Source: Cinclus cinclus
Taxonomy: Eukaryota; Chordata; Aves; Passeriformes; Cinclidae
NCBI RefSeq assembly: GCF_963662255.1
Contig: NC_085048.1
Location: 96,063,729 to 96,127,728, forward strand
Direction of reading: 5' to 3'
DNA: 64,000 bases
Shown: positions 36,910 to 52,034 of the stretch, in pieces
Layout of the letters: every line of letters starts with the position of its first letter
How positions within the stretch are numbered: the first letter of the stretch is position 1
Notes under the pieces: generated by a model
Database searches by the model: none
What the model was told of the DNA's origin: nothing
The model's input: the letters and a program-made list of their open reading frames with translations, nothing else
Program-made: the position numbers and the translations under genes

Positions 36910-39900
36910 AAAAGCCCAGAACTCAACCACCCCAACAAAAAACCCAACCACAAACCCAAAGCAGAATAATACACTGACGGTTCTTTTTAAAAAGTGATCC
37001 GCAGTTTTGAAATTTCCTGAAAGAAACTTAAGAAGTGTTCCTATTTTACAGGTTTGAACCAAACCTAAAGTATTTATTTTCCACTGACTTCTATCAGCTG
37101 TGATTATGAAATGTATAAATAGCATTTTTTGAGTTAAGATAGACCATAATCAAAGCATTCAAAAAACTCCCAAAAGGAGGTGTGAGAGAAAACCACTCCC
37201 AAAATAAACAGCATTTCTCTAAACAAAGGGGAAGTAATTGACAATCAGCAAGGCAGAGCTGCTTAAAGAATAATTTGAGAGGAGATGGAAAAGAAATCTC
37301 TCCACCCACCTAAGGTTGGCAGAACAGCCAAGAAGGCTTTGCTGCAGTTTCTGCCAACTCTCTGGAGGAAATCAGGGTGAAACACTGGAGTCAACAGTGA
37401 TAGCAGCTGAACCACAGAACATTACTCAAGACTATGAAAAAAAAAAATAGCCACAAATACCCTTCTCGGTTTTAACAGCTAAGATTCAGTTTTCACTCCC
37501 TCAGAACATTTATAACATGTTTTCCCTGATGAACAGTTAAGTGCCAGCATCTCTAAGTACAAGTTAAGAATCTGGCATTTTCCAGGAATGAAAAGCATGT
37601 CCACAAATTCCTGTACTATGGTATAGACAGATACAATATTCTAGATCCTACTGTGTTCACATCAAGGTCAAGTAGAGACCATCCAGACACCTTTGGTTAC
37701 AGCTACCACAAAACATTCTTCAACAGGAACTTTAAAATCAGGGAATAAAATAAAATACCTTTCCCAAACATACTAGAGTAGTTCTGGTTTTTCCTTCTCC
37801 AGAACCAGACAAAAAATAATCCCTGTATTCACGAAACACCCACTAAAGATCTGGACAACACTTCCATACCACATCAAGATACAGCCATTATTTTTTTATA
37901 TTACCATTCCTTCTGGTCCCAAGAATTTCAGTAAACCACCCTATGTTTAAATATTATTATACTAGCAGCAAAGTGAAATACTGAATTTTAATTAATCCTG
38001 CTGTGGATTAGAATTCTAAAGCAAGACTTAACTGGCTGTGCTACATGACTCCTGTTCCACCTATTAAAGGGGGAGGAAACACTCTGGGAGCAAATCAAGA
38101 GCAGACAGGAAGAAAGTTTGTGATATTTAAAAACCTTGAAAGGCCAAAATAAAAGAGAAGGAAGAAGGTGGCCTTACAATTTATAAAGCAGAATGCTGCT
38201 TTGACTCCGTCCCTCGTGCTGTCCCAGAGCTGGAAACAAGTCAATTAAAATCACACTTCCGAGAGGCAAGCTTAAACTTCACATTCCTCAATGACTGAGA
38301 AATAATTCAGTATTCTGGTATTTCACTGACAAAAATGCTGGCTTAATGTTTCAGTTGTAAATAAAATCAATCAGACCTGTGTTTAGAATTATTAAATTAT
38401 CTGAAAAATCAAAATAAATCAGGGATCAAAAATGAATACTTTAAGGAGACTTCTTAGTTCTTCAAAGAATTACTTTTATTATGTAAAGCAGATATAACAC
38501 CTTCTAGTCTGACTAGACTCTGGAAAAAAGAGCTGTTTGCAGAACACTGTGTTGGTGAGTATCAGAGAAACAAACAGAGCACACAACCACACTTCAGTGA
38601 GGGAGTGGGGAGAAAAGCAAAGGGGAGGTAGAATGTATCAATTAGCAGCACTCTACTCTGAAGACCAGCTACTGTTATAACCACAACTAAGGCTTGAAAC
38701 ATGTACTCTATTAAAGCAGTTGTGAAAGCATGAATAATTTTGTTGTTTCCTTTGTTCTGCATTTGTTTTTGCAGCCCTCATTAAAGAATTGTTCAATACA
38801 TATTTGATTTATAATTCAAATAATCTTCTCAATTAAAATATAGAAATTAACCCTCTCTAGAAATTCTGGTGCATGCTGTACTAACAAAGAAATGTTTTAC
38901 CAGAAGAAAGCCAGCAACTTTAGTCCACTGAGTCCCCTGCTCAGCTTCCCAGGTATTTCACAGCACTGCAGAAGTCTCCATTTCTGAAGCTACAGAAAGA
39001 AGGATTTTAAGGGATACTGCCTTACACTCCATTCCCTTGCCTCCCTTTCACCTCAGAATTTTAATTAAAAGAAAATATCAATATAAAGCAAAATATACTC
39101 CAGTCAGACATTTGGTTTTTGGGGTTTTTTTTGCTGATACTGAGAATCTCATTACATCTTACATGAGCAACTAACATCACAAATTTTTGGTTTTGAGGAG
39201 GAAAAAAAAAATCTGTAAAAGCTCTGTAAAACTTAAAGTACATTTAATCTTCTTTGATTAGTTAAACGATATGCTCTAATCCTTGTGAGAAGGGGAATGA
39301 GCAGACTCTCACAAACCTTTCTTCTCTAAAATAACTCATTTGCCTAGCCATATATTCTTAGCCAACACTTCGACCTAGAACTTGCCAAAATGACACACCT
39401 GCCAAGTCCCACGCAGCACACAAATCATTTGAGTCCTGTCTCTCACTCCTCCACTATGGTGCTTTTCCCCCTAAATTCTTCACACATCCCTGCAGACACT
39501 TCCCACCAAGCTGCAAGGGTGTTAGCAGAGGGACAGTAATGCAGCCAAACCCAAAGCAGCAGGCAAATTCCTCTTCAGGATGTCACTGGCACAATGAGCT
39601 CGTGTACCTTGTTTCCTCTATAAGAGCATGGCATAAACCTGCTCATAAAGCACTTCATATACTGCAGGTTTCACTGACACTTGTTTGGATTTGCATTGCA
39701 ACACAGATAAAAAGCCCCAGGCAGAGCTAGAGAACTTGTACAAATGCACACAATTACACACCTGTTTAGGCCTTTATAGACAATATTTGAAATGAAAATG
39801 TTATATCAAATTCTACATTCACGTCATTAAACTGGATTTCAAATATTAAAATAAAGTTAAAATTCAGAAAATCAAAACCAATTTCAATATAACGTATGTC

Positions 39901-42309
39901 AAATGGAAATACTAAAAACTATACTGAATAAGAACTTGGTGTCCTAAGAGGGAATTTTGCCTAGATTAACGTAAGATTCATCTCCACAACTGCTTCTTCT
40001 TGAAATTTCAAGTTCCCAGTCACAAAAGAAGAAGAAACACCTTCCCTATGTCCACAGAAATTGTTCCACCTGGACAGCTTAAGCTCCTCTTCCACCCATA
40101 CCTCATGCCATTTTAAATGCCATCACCCTGTACTATAAGGACTGCAAACTACTCATTTGCTCGCTCCTTGTAATTCAAGCTGGTTAATCCAATTCAACAG
40201 GTACATTATTGTCTGGGTTTTTTTGCACTGACACAAGGCAAAAACAATTGTAATTCAAAATTAAGTCATGTTTCAGGAACTGTCCTTAGTTTTGTGACAT
40301 TTCAGGGAGTTATGTCATCAACACCAGCCCTTTATTAAAGAAACCACACTCCTTAAAGGTCTCCAAAGATCCTGGAACTTCGGCACTCTTCCAGAGTTAC
40401 CTTAAAACTAACTCAATTAAAATAAAAAAATAAATAATCATTTGAAAGTTCAGTACCATTAAGATGTAAATTGCCTGTAATAAACTTGATTTGGCCCACT
40501 TGAGAATAAAGACCGTATCATAAAGCTTAAGTACCAAACTGTGCACCAGATCCGGCACTCTATTTCTCAGCTACAATCATCTTCACTTTCTTCCTGATTA
40601 AGTGATCACTGTAAAATAATGCTGATTAAGATATTTTTATTTTGACCGCACTTCACCTCATGGCAATTTTAATAATTTTACCTTCAATGCAGCTGAATCA
40701 CTAAAAGCTGTTGCTATTGTAGAGAAGACAAATACTTCTCCAAATACCTGCAACCAACCTATAGTAAACGTTTTCTGTAAGCAGGAAGTTCCTATACAAA
40801 CCACATTTGTCTGTGAGCACACATGCAGGTGTCAGGAGATTGCTTCGATCCACACCTTCTTTGTATCACCAAGGTTGCAATAAAAAATAATTCTGGAACC
40901 CAGAGGATGGATTTAATTATTTATAAAACCAAAGAGAAACTTGAGCTTATTTTTTTGTAGGTATCTTGGTTCTGGTTTTAGGCATTCTTAATACTTGTAT
41001 TACCTACACATAAAATGTTTTCAAACCACCCTTTCATGGCATATTATCTCAAATTGTCCCTTTAAAATTCCTAATGAATCAAGTGAAGGGGTTCACTAAT
41101 GGTCCACCCAAACTGACTTTTTGTGCTTCTGAGCACATCACTTATTTCAGTATCCCTGCCCGTACCAGAAACCTCAAATCCATGAACTCCTACACGCGCA
41201 TATTTGCAAGGCTGAGCCTGAATGAAGAGTCATCTTTGAGTAATTTTATAATACAACTATTTGGTTTTATTTATCAACTTAAGATAATAAGAAGAGGCCA
41301 CAAGTGAAATTAACAATCTTTCTGTAAAAGATTGACTGGTTCAGTTTCAAACTATAAACTAACCAAAAAGAACAATTAGGCTCAATACAAACTGTTCTTC
41401 CTCTTCAAATTCTAGACATATTTTCAAAATTTTGTAAGCATTTTTTCCCTAAATACAGACAGGAAAAATATTCTTATATGAATCTAATATACTGGAGAGG
41501 AAATGTTTTGCAAGTTGTGATCCTAAACATACAAAATATCCACTGAGTTCTGAAAATTCTTTGAATGCTTTTACCGAAGTTTTATCTCAAAAGTCTTGTT
41601 TACAAGAAACTTAAAAGTTATGGCAAGACATAGCACATACAAACAAGTTTGAGATAAGAAATGGGATAATACAGATGCTGGATACATTTTCAGAAGAGTG
41701 TAGAAAACAAATTCTTTAATTTGCAAAAAACAGCAGCACTTTTAAAGAGTGAATCTTTTAGTTACCTCAATAAATCAACCCCACTTCAGAAGAAGGCAAC
41801 ATTCAAAAATTTTAGTTAGTGATCAAAATTTTGTAAAATTACCAATCTGGATACTTCATAATAATACTCAAATGGAAACTGCACTCTAATCAAAATAGAT
41901 TCCTGGGAGTAAGACATTTTGCCAATATAATTCATAATTAAGTCATAAGTAAAATGAATGCCAGAAATTCATTACTGTTCACTCTAAAATTAGTTTATAG
42001 AAGGTTTGTTCTATGAAAAAACTATTTGCAAGGGCATAGATTCTTAGCTCACATTTTTACAAATGTCTTGTTCCACAGACCACAAAGGAGCAAGTTAAGA
42101 AGTAGTCCACAGTAAAATGTAAGCAAACAAATGTTTATTTTTGGTATGGATAATTTATGTTCCACATGATATGATAAAACCCATTTCATTAACCTCACCA
42201 TCTTTCCCTGCTAAGCAAGAGTCCTCAGTTCAAACACCTGGTCATGACACCTCTTCTTCCTCTAGACTTGAGCAACATATTAAAGTAGTGAAAGCTTAAC
42301 AACAAAGAT

Positions 42310-42347
42310 GATTCTCCAAAGATTCTCCAAGAAGAAAGATTCTCCAA
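42310..42347. repeat. Three direct copies of GATTCTCCAA
   Basis: GATTCTCCAA occurs at 42310-42319, 42321-42330 and 42338-42347, separated by A and by GAAGAAA. This is a local tandem expansion with no known function. Confidence 0.9.
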
Positions 42348-45300
42348 ATTCTGTGAATTGTTAGTAGTTTTCTGCATGAAAACAGTACTTTTTGGCAATT
42401 GGGTCTAGCTCCAGGTCAAAGCTAGATTATTTGCATGATAACCCAGTGCACTCCTACCTATTACAAAAAAACATGAGAAGTGTAACATTTCCCTTCCCCC
42501 AGTCTGAACTCTGGGGGTTTTTTCTGATCTCAAATCCTTAGTAAAGGCAGCTCCTGCCCTCATTAACACCTATTTTTAGATTGTTAGTCTTAACTTACAG
42601 AACTTATCACAAAACATTCCTATTAGTTCAGCTAGGTTTCACAACATTGCTCACAAAAAAAATTTTAAAAAAAGTTAAATCGCTCTTTAGTAAATAAAAC
42701 TGATTTCTGAAACTAATGTCAAACATAAATGGAAAATGAGCATTCAAATGCAATACATGCAAGAATTTCAAATGCATTTTCCCCCAACAACTCTGAATTA
42801 ACTCATCTACAATTGCTATCATTCCTATCTATACATTGCCAACTTTCTACTCCAAAATAATATTTCTTTCCACCCAAATCTTTATTTAACCTAAAAATGT
42901 AATATGCAACTGATTGTTTGAATATTATCAATTTATCTCGAAGTGCATTCAAAAACCATCTGTACAGTAAAAACCACACACCTGGAAAACATGAATTCAG
43001 TCCGGATACGGGATATTTAGCAAATATTAATTCAGAGGAAATAGGCTGCTCATCTAGCTGCCAAAATGGAAAGGACTTTCATACAATAAGGTATTTTGGG
43101 ATTATTCTCTTGTTATTTTTCAAATAATGATGGCACATAAATTAAAAATCTTACATCCAGCAGCAAATGGAAGGCTGGTGTTTACAATAGCCATTGTGTA
43201 CACAGTCCACAAAAAGCAAACAAACCAAAAGGGCAGAATGCAGTCCTTACAAGGACCTGTAACAGAGGTGGTATTCAGAAACATTTGGGTTTCATCTTCT
43301 AGATTTACAAGGGCTCTCAGAGAGATGTGGGTTTATAATTAAATTAATAATTTTGACTAAGCATCATCACCACCAACAAAATCTGTTACACATAAATATT
43401 CATGAATTGCTGTCAGGAAGGTGACACAGACTGGAAACAAGCATCACTTCTGCAGTCACTGCACGTGTATCTGCATCCAGGTGTCCTCATACCTTCTACC
43501 CTTCACCTGACTTGAATCAGCTGTGACTCAGGGGAAGCTGCTGCAAAGACAGTTCACTTCTTGCACGCTCTACAAAGGTAGGTGGGTGGCAGGAGAGACT
43601 CCTAAACCCACTCAGCCTACAACAGCACTGCTCCTTACTCCCTAATTCCAAGGGAACAACACCCTGGGAACCAGTCACAGTGGTGGGAGCAGCCATCTGC
43701 CCACACAGGTGCTGTAACTGTGATAAACCCTTTAACTCAGGGACTCCAGTCAAGCACAAGGCACCACAAAACAAAAAATCAAGTTTTATTACTCACTTCT
43801 GCTCATAGAATTGCTTCTGAGGGTTTGTTCTTTTCCTGTTTTCTGGGGATTTTTTTCAATCAAGAGTCTGTGCCCAGACTCTTAGGGAAAACAGCAGATA
43901 CAACTGCATTAATAGAGTATTCCCTCCACATCTTTTAACGAACAGATAAATACACAAATATTTTGCATAAAGTTTGGACAACTCCAAGGGTCACAATTTT
44001 TCTGATTTACTATTTCTTCTGACATACACATATAGAAAAGATGATTCACAGGAAAGTGAGATCTCACTCTATAAAGCTGAGAAATCTTTTTCTAGAAACC
44101 TCATATCCACAGAGTATTTCTGGAAACAAGAAAATAATTTAACACACAATAATTTTAGAAATTACTGCAATGGGTTTTCAACATGTCTTGGGTCCAAATG
44201 CTCAGAAGAATGCAAACATTTATCAACCAGACACCTGTGACTGCATAACTGTGAACTCCCATGCAAACTGCAAACTTCAGACACAAATTACAGAGTTGTG
44301 AAATTTACTTGTGCACATAAGGGCTCATTATAAAAGAAAGGAAAAGAAAGGACACTTCAGAGAATGAGAATCAATTATTCCCTTGTATACTAGAAAGAAG
44401 TCCAAGTCCATAAAAAGGAGTAATGAATATACACAACACTCTCAACCTCCTCACTTCTCTTTTTGTTAGAACTTAATTCCAATTTTTGCTTAATTTTTGA
44501 AGAAGGATAGACAAAACTATGATGACAGGGAGCATCTTAATGTGATATATCTTAAGAAATGTTCAATACATTCATTTTCTTGCTTTTAATTGTAATTGTT
44601 TCCTGACTTAATAAAGCTAGTATTTATTTACATTTAACTACAAAGGTCTCACCTTCCAATGATAACACAGATTGAACTTTATATATAAAAAGATCACATA
44701 TTAGAGTCAGTTCAGTTCTGTATGTTAACTATTACTACTTCTTCATGTCTTGCTTCTGTGAAGTTACCTGGTGCTAAGTTTAACATGAAATTACCTTCCT
44801 ATTGTTTCTGAGTATTTCCAAGTACATCTCTCATACCTTTTCATCAGGTACCCACCTTACAATGAAGTTGTTGAGATCTTCAATATCAAAACTCATCCAA
44901 AAATCAAGCTTCCTCAGACGACTTCTAAAAATCTTGCAAAAATTCTTTCTACTGGAGTCAAGTACTGCATGTTCTAAGTCATTATGAGTTTTTCCCAGCT
45001 GGGATTTTTGTCCCCTCCCTGTGCTTTCTGCATCAGCCACAGCACAGCTCTTCACTTCCACATGTGAATCCACAAAGCACCGACATTCATCCCAGAGATA
45101 AATCTTACTGCTTGCTCCCTTATAAATTTCAAATAATGAACTTCTCAGTACTATTTCAAACGTCAACAGAATCTCTGGCTCAACAAAACAGCTAATTTAA
45201 AATCAACTACTTCTGTGTGAGAAAGAATAAAAAACGCATTTGTTTCAACCCATAACTAGCACTTGATTTAATTCATGCTCAAAGATAATTGCACCAACAT

Positions 45301-46417
45301 AATCACAGTAAATAGAAAACCAGCAGAGATTAACTTTTCGTGTGTTAGAGTAGTTCTTTACAAACCCCGGGATAAACGGATGCCTCTTCCTTAATATTTT
45401 TCTGGATCTCAAGAAGATTCCAGCTTGAGCTGGAGAAACTGTCAGTAATTTGGGCTGCTAGTCATTGGAAAAGACAGCACTTGCTTTGGCTTCTCCTCAC
45501 TCTTACCAGTTGGCAACACAACTTACCCAGGCTCCATCTGTTAAGATAAGAACTACTCATGCTGCAGTGTTTTCAGTTACAATTATTTAAGTACATTTTA
45601 GAACAAATGTAAATTCAATATTTGAGAAAGTTACTGGACTGACAAGTACTTGCTGTCTGAAATAAGGACAGAGCACGTTTCCCACAATGCACTGACCCAT
45701 GTGCCTGATCTGAGCGGCGTTCCTAAAGATAAAGGCATTTCAGATTTTTGGGCTTAACTAAATCGCAAATACCTCTGCTGATGCTAAGAAAAATATTAAA
45801 TAAACAAGAAAATGCATTAGATACACTTTAGTCAGCAAGGCCTAATAAAATCTACTCCCAAGGGCCTGAGGAAGAAAGGAAAATAATTTCTGGAATATCC
45901 GTTTAGATATTCTAGTCAAGAACACACAAAGAATGAACACAGCTCCAGAAGATCTAAAATGAACCAAAAAAAAGGACTTTTCATTTTTGTAAAATCCAAA
46001 TTCCACACCCAAATCCACCTCCTGAATATATCTGTCTTGCTGCCTGAAAGCGTAGTGGCAGAATTCAAGCCTGAGAGCTGAGTGCCACTGCAGGATGTCA
46101 ACAGCTTACTGAAATTAGCAGTCTAATCACCAGGGGACTAAAAAATGTACACTCTCCAGCTGAAAGTCAACCTATTAACTTCCAAGCATGTACAGTGAAG
46201 AAGAGTGGGTAGGCTGAAATTTGCTTACAGTGAGCTGAATCCCAGTAAGAAAACGGGCTCCTGCACTCAAAAGGAAGGAACAGGGACAAGGAAATTATGA
46301 TATAGCCAAGAGAAGGAGTTACAACCAAGCTTGCTCCTCTATCTATCCCCTTTCCATGACTGACCTTGGATAATAGGGAACAGTCTGTGTTAACTGAGCT
46401 ATTAAAAACTTATTTTA

Positions 46418-46515
46418 TACATACATATATATATAGGAGTGTGTGTACCCACACATACATATATAAATAAACATATTCCATACAAAGATACATATATAAA
46501 TATATACACACATAT
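46418..46515. repeat. Degenerate TA/CA/GT microsatellite
   Basis: TACATACATATATATATA is followed by GTGTGTGTACCCACACATAC and several ATATAAATA and ATACACACAT units. It is imperfect and partly self-complementary (GTGTGT then ACACAC). Confidence 0.85.
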
Positions 46516-46830
46516 TCTGCTAAATGGAAATTTCCACAGCAAGGGCATGCCTGTAAGTAACACCAAATCTCTTAGACCAGTTCCTTACCTCCAAACAAAT
46601 CTCAACAAAAATTATCACAAAGGGAGTAAAAAAACCCATTCAAATTTAGATGCTTTCTTGAGTGGCACCATCTGTTTTCTATGGGAGATCAAGGGAATAG
46701 CTTGAAACCACCGGGGTATCTATTGGAGGGATAACACAGCAGAGCATAAGCAATCCCGGAGGATGCCAGAATGAGCTGATAATAACTTCCTTTTCCAAGT
46801 GACAGAGGAGCCAAGAAGTGCTATTAAGGG

Positions 46831-46917
46831 TGTTGTGGCTTAACCCCAGCCAGCAACCAAGACCTTTTTCTCACCAAGAAGGAGGGGCTGGTAGAGAATG
46901 TGAAAACCAAGAGCACC
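46831..46917. mobile_element. Possible avian endogenous-retrovirus LTR scrap
   Basis: TGTTGTGGCTTAACCCCAGC followed by CAGCAACCAAG resembles, from memory, the terminal segment of a common avian ERV LTR family that begins TGTTGTGGTTTAACCCCAGC. The following GGAGGGGCTGGTAGAGAATG may be the next diverged block. No viral gene, primer-binding site or second LTR was seen. Only the first 30 or so bases are convincing. It is non-coding. Confidence 0.45.
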
Positions 46918-49900
46918 CTTGGCTGCAGGGACCATGAAATGGTGGTGTTTAAGATCATTTAAACAGTACACAGATATTTTTTTTAATAAGAAAAACTTCC
47001 AAAGCCTTCTTCCAAAATGTTCCTTTCTCTCACAGAAGCACCTAAATTCCTATGAATCTATACAATTACATAGCCAGAGGAAGATACTAATATGTAAGTT
47101 ACATAATCCTATGCTAGAAAAGTAGTAAGGAAATAAAATAAAAACCCACAACAAAACAAGAGATGTCTCAGCAGATCTAAAGATGAAGGGAACAGTCAAG
47201 GAAGACCTTTGCTTTTTAAGCCCTAGCTGAACCCAAGCACAGTTGAGGCAATTTTGAAGCACTCTAAATAGACTTCATCCCCTCAGCCTGCACTGCAGTC
47301 AGGAAGTGTAGACACATCCAAATTCTTGTGGCCCAGCCTCTGGAGATACAAGAAGAAATCAAAGAAAACCAACACCCAACCAATGTATTTTGAACACCTG
47401 GCCTCAAACCCAGCAGGCAACAGCAGCCCTGATGTGCTGACAAAACATGAAAAAATTCTTCTGTGCCCAGTGTTACAACTGCTTGTTCTCTTCAGCAGAC
47501 GCCATCCCTGTGTTTCCACACCAGGTGGGAAACATGCCTCACCTGTTGCAAAGCTACAGCAGAGATGGACTGAAATCAAAATAGTAGATTTTAGGATTTG
47601 GCAGGGTTTCTTTAAATATAGGTTCAGCTGGAAGTTGGAAATGTAAGCAGAAGGTACCAAAGACAACAGGACCAAAACTAACAACCAAGATCCCATGCTG
47701 TGCTATACCCAATTTTAGAAGCATATAAGACAACACAGATTACAGCCTTTGGGCTGTAAAGCAACAACAGATATTGCCAAGTTTGACTGTCTGTACAACT
47801 GCAAACAAGTTTACTGTATCTGAAAAAAATAATTTTAGTAACTACTTAGTGTTCTTTTTTTTTTTAAGATTTAAAAAAAGTCTGTAAGTTACGTATTTTC
47901 TTGAAAGATTATGAACTTATTTCTGAAAATACGACTGACTTAAATACCAAAGATTACAGATTTAAAAAATATGTAAATGTAACTGCCCAGACATCACATG
48001 CAAGAATTTCCTAATTGCTAACAGTAAGTTTTCTTTCATTCCAAAAACTGACCAGTACGTTAGAGAATACTAACTGGTAAATTAACCTAAACAAACTAGG
48101 TGTACAAAAAGAAAATATCCCTCTATGTGATGGCTAGAATCTATGAAGCTGTGTACATAAAAGCCATCAAAGGAAAAAGAACCACCTTCCTCATGCCTGA
48201 AGTCTCATATCACTACCTGCACTTAAAGAGAAAGTACATCATGGAAGGAGCACTATGAACATATCCTTATGCACAGTTTCTCCTCAGAGACCATAAAATG
48301 TCTTCTGGGTTTGTTTTGTTTTGGGTCCTTTGTTGTTTTGTTGTGGTTTTTTCAAAAATTTTTTTTAAGGAACTAAACTCTAACTTCCCTCTTTGAAACA
48401 CTGTGGTCATTGGAGCTTTGATAAAGTGTAAAAGAGATTTAAAGGAAGCACTCATGACTGATGTCACCAGGATGCCTTCGAGGGCCTTTCCACATATAAT
48501 CTGTATGATCTGCCATTTTTCCCACTACCTAAAGCTGCGGAGAGAGAAGGAAGCATTACCATGACTTACTGGAGTTATGCAGGTTTACATGGTGATTTGT
48601 TTCCCCAGTTCTTTCCTTATCTAATATAGGCAGTAGATAAAAATCTCCCCTGAATCCTGCTTCTGTGCCTCCAGGAAAAGGAAGTCTTACTTTGTTCCCC
48701 ATCCCATAAATCCTGAAGTACACGTGACAGAGAAAACAAATTTTTGCCCCATGAATAGTAATTTCTCTCACTGATCCAAGAAACAAACATTTTGTGCTTA
48801 TTCAAAACTGCAAATAGCCATTTATCAACTCGCACATGGGGAAAGGAATTATTTCCTGGCCAGTTTTATTTGAGAAATACTTCAAATGCCATATATACAC
48901 ATGCACTGGCACACAAATTTGTTGCCAAGATAACACACCTGAATTTTTCAGAAGCTGAGAGCAGGGTGGCAGCCAACATTCAGTTCTCACCTGATATTCT
49001 CACAGAACCCCATGCACGCAGTTAAGCACAGCCTGTATGCAAATTTTGAACTGTCTTTTCAAGATCATATTCTGACTTATGAAAATAACATATTGGAATA
49101 AGTGGATGGTTAAAAACATTTAAGTAAATAGATAACAGAGCAATTTTAATAGAAAAATTCTAGATGTTTTGCATTTTAAAATTACTTCATGACACAAAAC
49201 AGCAAACCTGTGTTGTAAGGGAAATCTTACACATTTCTGCCTCACTGGGGAGAGAGACTTTAACATATATATGTGTTGAGTAACAATGAATTATATTCTT
49301 TTCCTGCAATCAATAGTATATTCACTCAACTGAATTATTCATTGACACAAAATTGCAAGATAAAACACAAAGATACAATAAATAGGAAGAAAAAAAATTT
49401 CCCATTGCAAAAAATGATCCATCTCTGACAAGATGCACGCAGTCTTGTTGAGTTCATTACATAAAAAATGGGATTTCTTGTTCAGTTTTCTCATGTAACA
49501 CATACACCAGTATAAACATGTCCTTTCATTCATGAAACAAGAACATTTCACTCTATTTTTGAAAGCTAAATAGCTAGACACCATAGAAACAAGCCAGTTA
49601 TTATTTAATCAATAATAATAGGGGACTGTTAATGACATGATTGACCATATTTCCTTCCAGAGGAAATAGGAAAGCCATCTAAGATTCAATTTCTTCATTT
49701 GCTTGCCACCTTCTTCCCTTTTAGGCAGTGGCTTCTGCTACTCTCTCCTTTTCAAAGTCACCTTATTTTCTATTTAGAAGTGCAAAAGGACCCGTGCAAA
49801 ACAGAACAAGGCTGGATAGCAGCCAAGGTGGCAAATCTGTGACTGCCCTGCTCTCCTGCCCTCCAGCCCCACATGGGCTGCTGCTGCTATTTATATCATT

Positions 49901-52034
49901 GTGTGCACACACAGTAAACACAGCTTTCAAATTCTGTTATGTTTTAAAAGGTCATAACCATTTCCTTGCTTCTAGCTCAACTTCTAAAACAGCACTATCT
50001 TCTTCACAACACAAATAATTAAAACCATCTACTTGTCACATCCCCATTTACTCCAATGATACGCATTTTAAAAGCCACTAGTCTAAAATCCGTCTCAAAT
50101 CAAACACATACTAACTATGTTTTATGGCTCTCTAAGCATATTACCAAACATTCAGGATAGTCAATCCATCAATTAGGATTTTATTTACTTAAATTTTGAT
50201 TAATTTTTAATGCTTTCATTCGTAACTCATAGCAGAGATCATAGAAGACAGAATCAAAAGAATAATCAAGTATCAATTTAACCATTAAAGATACAAAAGA
50301 TAATGAGACATCCATTTATTTTTATGTTGTCATGAAGTGATATAAGAAGCAAAGTTAGGTACAAATATAAATACAGTGCTAGCACTCCTGTTAGTACAAT
50401 GTAGCAATATAAATGCTTTTTAGTACTGGTTATAAACAAAAGTTACCAAAAAGTGAAGATGAAACACTGTATTTTCAATTGCCTTTTTAAAATTAACCTC
50501 CTCTAATCTCAAACAAATATATAGCTAAAATACCCAAAGTCACATGCCATAAACCTTACTACCTCAAAAAATTTCTCCCAGGGTGCTCTCCCCAGCTACA
50601 ACCTTGGCACTATGGAGCTCCTCTGCTATAAAGGGTGAAATAAAGCAACTGTCACCTCCAATGTAAAATACTCTGAAAAAAATTGCCTTCACAGCACTAG
50701 CTTCCCCTTTCTCCTTCAAAGTCTCAAACCAAACTTGACAACAGTAAGATTGCCCCTAAAAGAACACTTAGGCATTATCTAAACCATCTTTTCCCAGCAC
50801 TACCTGCAAGCAACACTCCGGAACTTTGGTCCAGGAAAAAATAAAAGTCTCTGCTAAGGAGTTAACCATTCTTCTATGGGAAATGTGAAAAACTTTTAGT
50901 AGCTTTTTCTGTCTATTCAATTCTGCTATTCTGTTCTAGGAAAGACTTAAATACAATGCAAATAATATACTTTTCTTTACTGGAGGCAGTAAAAAGACCA
51001 TCATATTTGATGCCCAGAGTCACTCTAAAGATGGCAGAATTTCATTTTCATATCTCTTCAGAAAAAGCTCATGCCCCTTTTTTTCTGGAATAACCTCTTT
51101 TGGCCTAAGGGAAGTTAATGGCAACAAATCCACACTTTGTAACAGTCGCATGCCCACACAAAATAATAATTTGTGAGCATATTAAGTATTACACAAGTCA
51201 ACAATTGAAAACCACTTTTTAGCTAAGAAATTATTTTGCATCCGAGATAGCTTACAACTCATACCTGCAAGAACACAACTACTTATGGGAGAGTTGTTCA
51301 GAACTCTACACATTCAAATAAACAAAAGAGAACACATCACTGAAACACATGGAGACACCACCAGGTTTGGTAAATAAATCAAGTTACTATTTAATGAAAA
51401 GCATCGAAATCAGCTGGCTATTAAGATAGTGCTGTATTGATGAGCCAGAACATCTCTTTTTGCCCCACATAAACTTGGAGGATACCTGCCAGGAAATCAC
51501 TGCAGCGGTGTACAAACCAGAACTGTCTGCATTTGGATTTCTGACCTACAGCATCAGACCAGCCCTAGCCATGAAGGCACACAGTCATGTAAGAAAAGCC
51601 AGCAGCTGCTAGAAATTCAACCTGACAGTCTACATTCAGTTGTCTGTATACACCAGGCATTCAAGTCAGCATATAAATAAGAGAATTTAGCTTTCTAGAT
51701 CTGTGTGTCTGAACTCAGGGCCTGTGCACACTGGATGCAGTGATGCAGTAACACTCGTGTAAATGCAGTAGAAAAGTCATCAAGCCACCACAAGCCAACA
51801 CAGCACAGCACAGTGCACATTCCCCCACTAACAGCAGTGAAGATGCTCTGCTAGCATGAATGTGGTAGCACAGGACCCTCTGCTTTATATTACAGCACAC
51901 TGTTATCTCCTGGTCCCTTACTACCCAAACAACTCTAAGATTCTACAGTCTGTTCCATCTTTGTAGCAGTTTTCAAAAATAGGCAGGTCCTTCACAAATC
52001 TCTGCATACTTCTCATTCTTACTTAATATACACG

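Noticed and set aside
47283..47696. 137-codon minus-strand frame
   Set aside because: It contains Leu/Val/Phe-rich stretches without a recognised signal or domain, and an opposing + strand frame covers the same bases.
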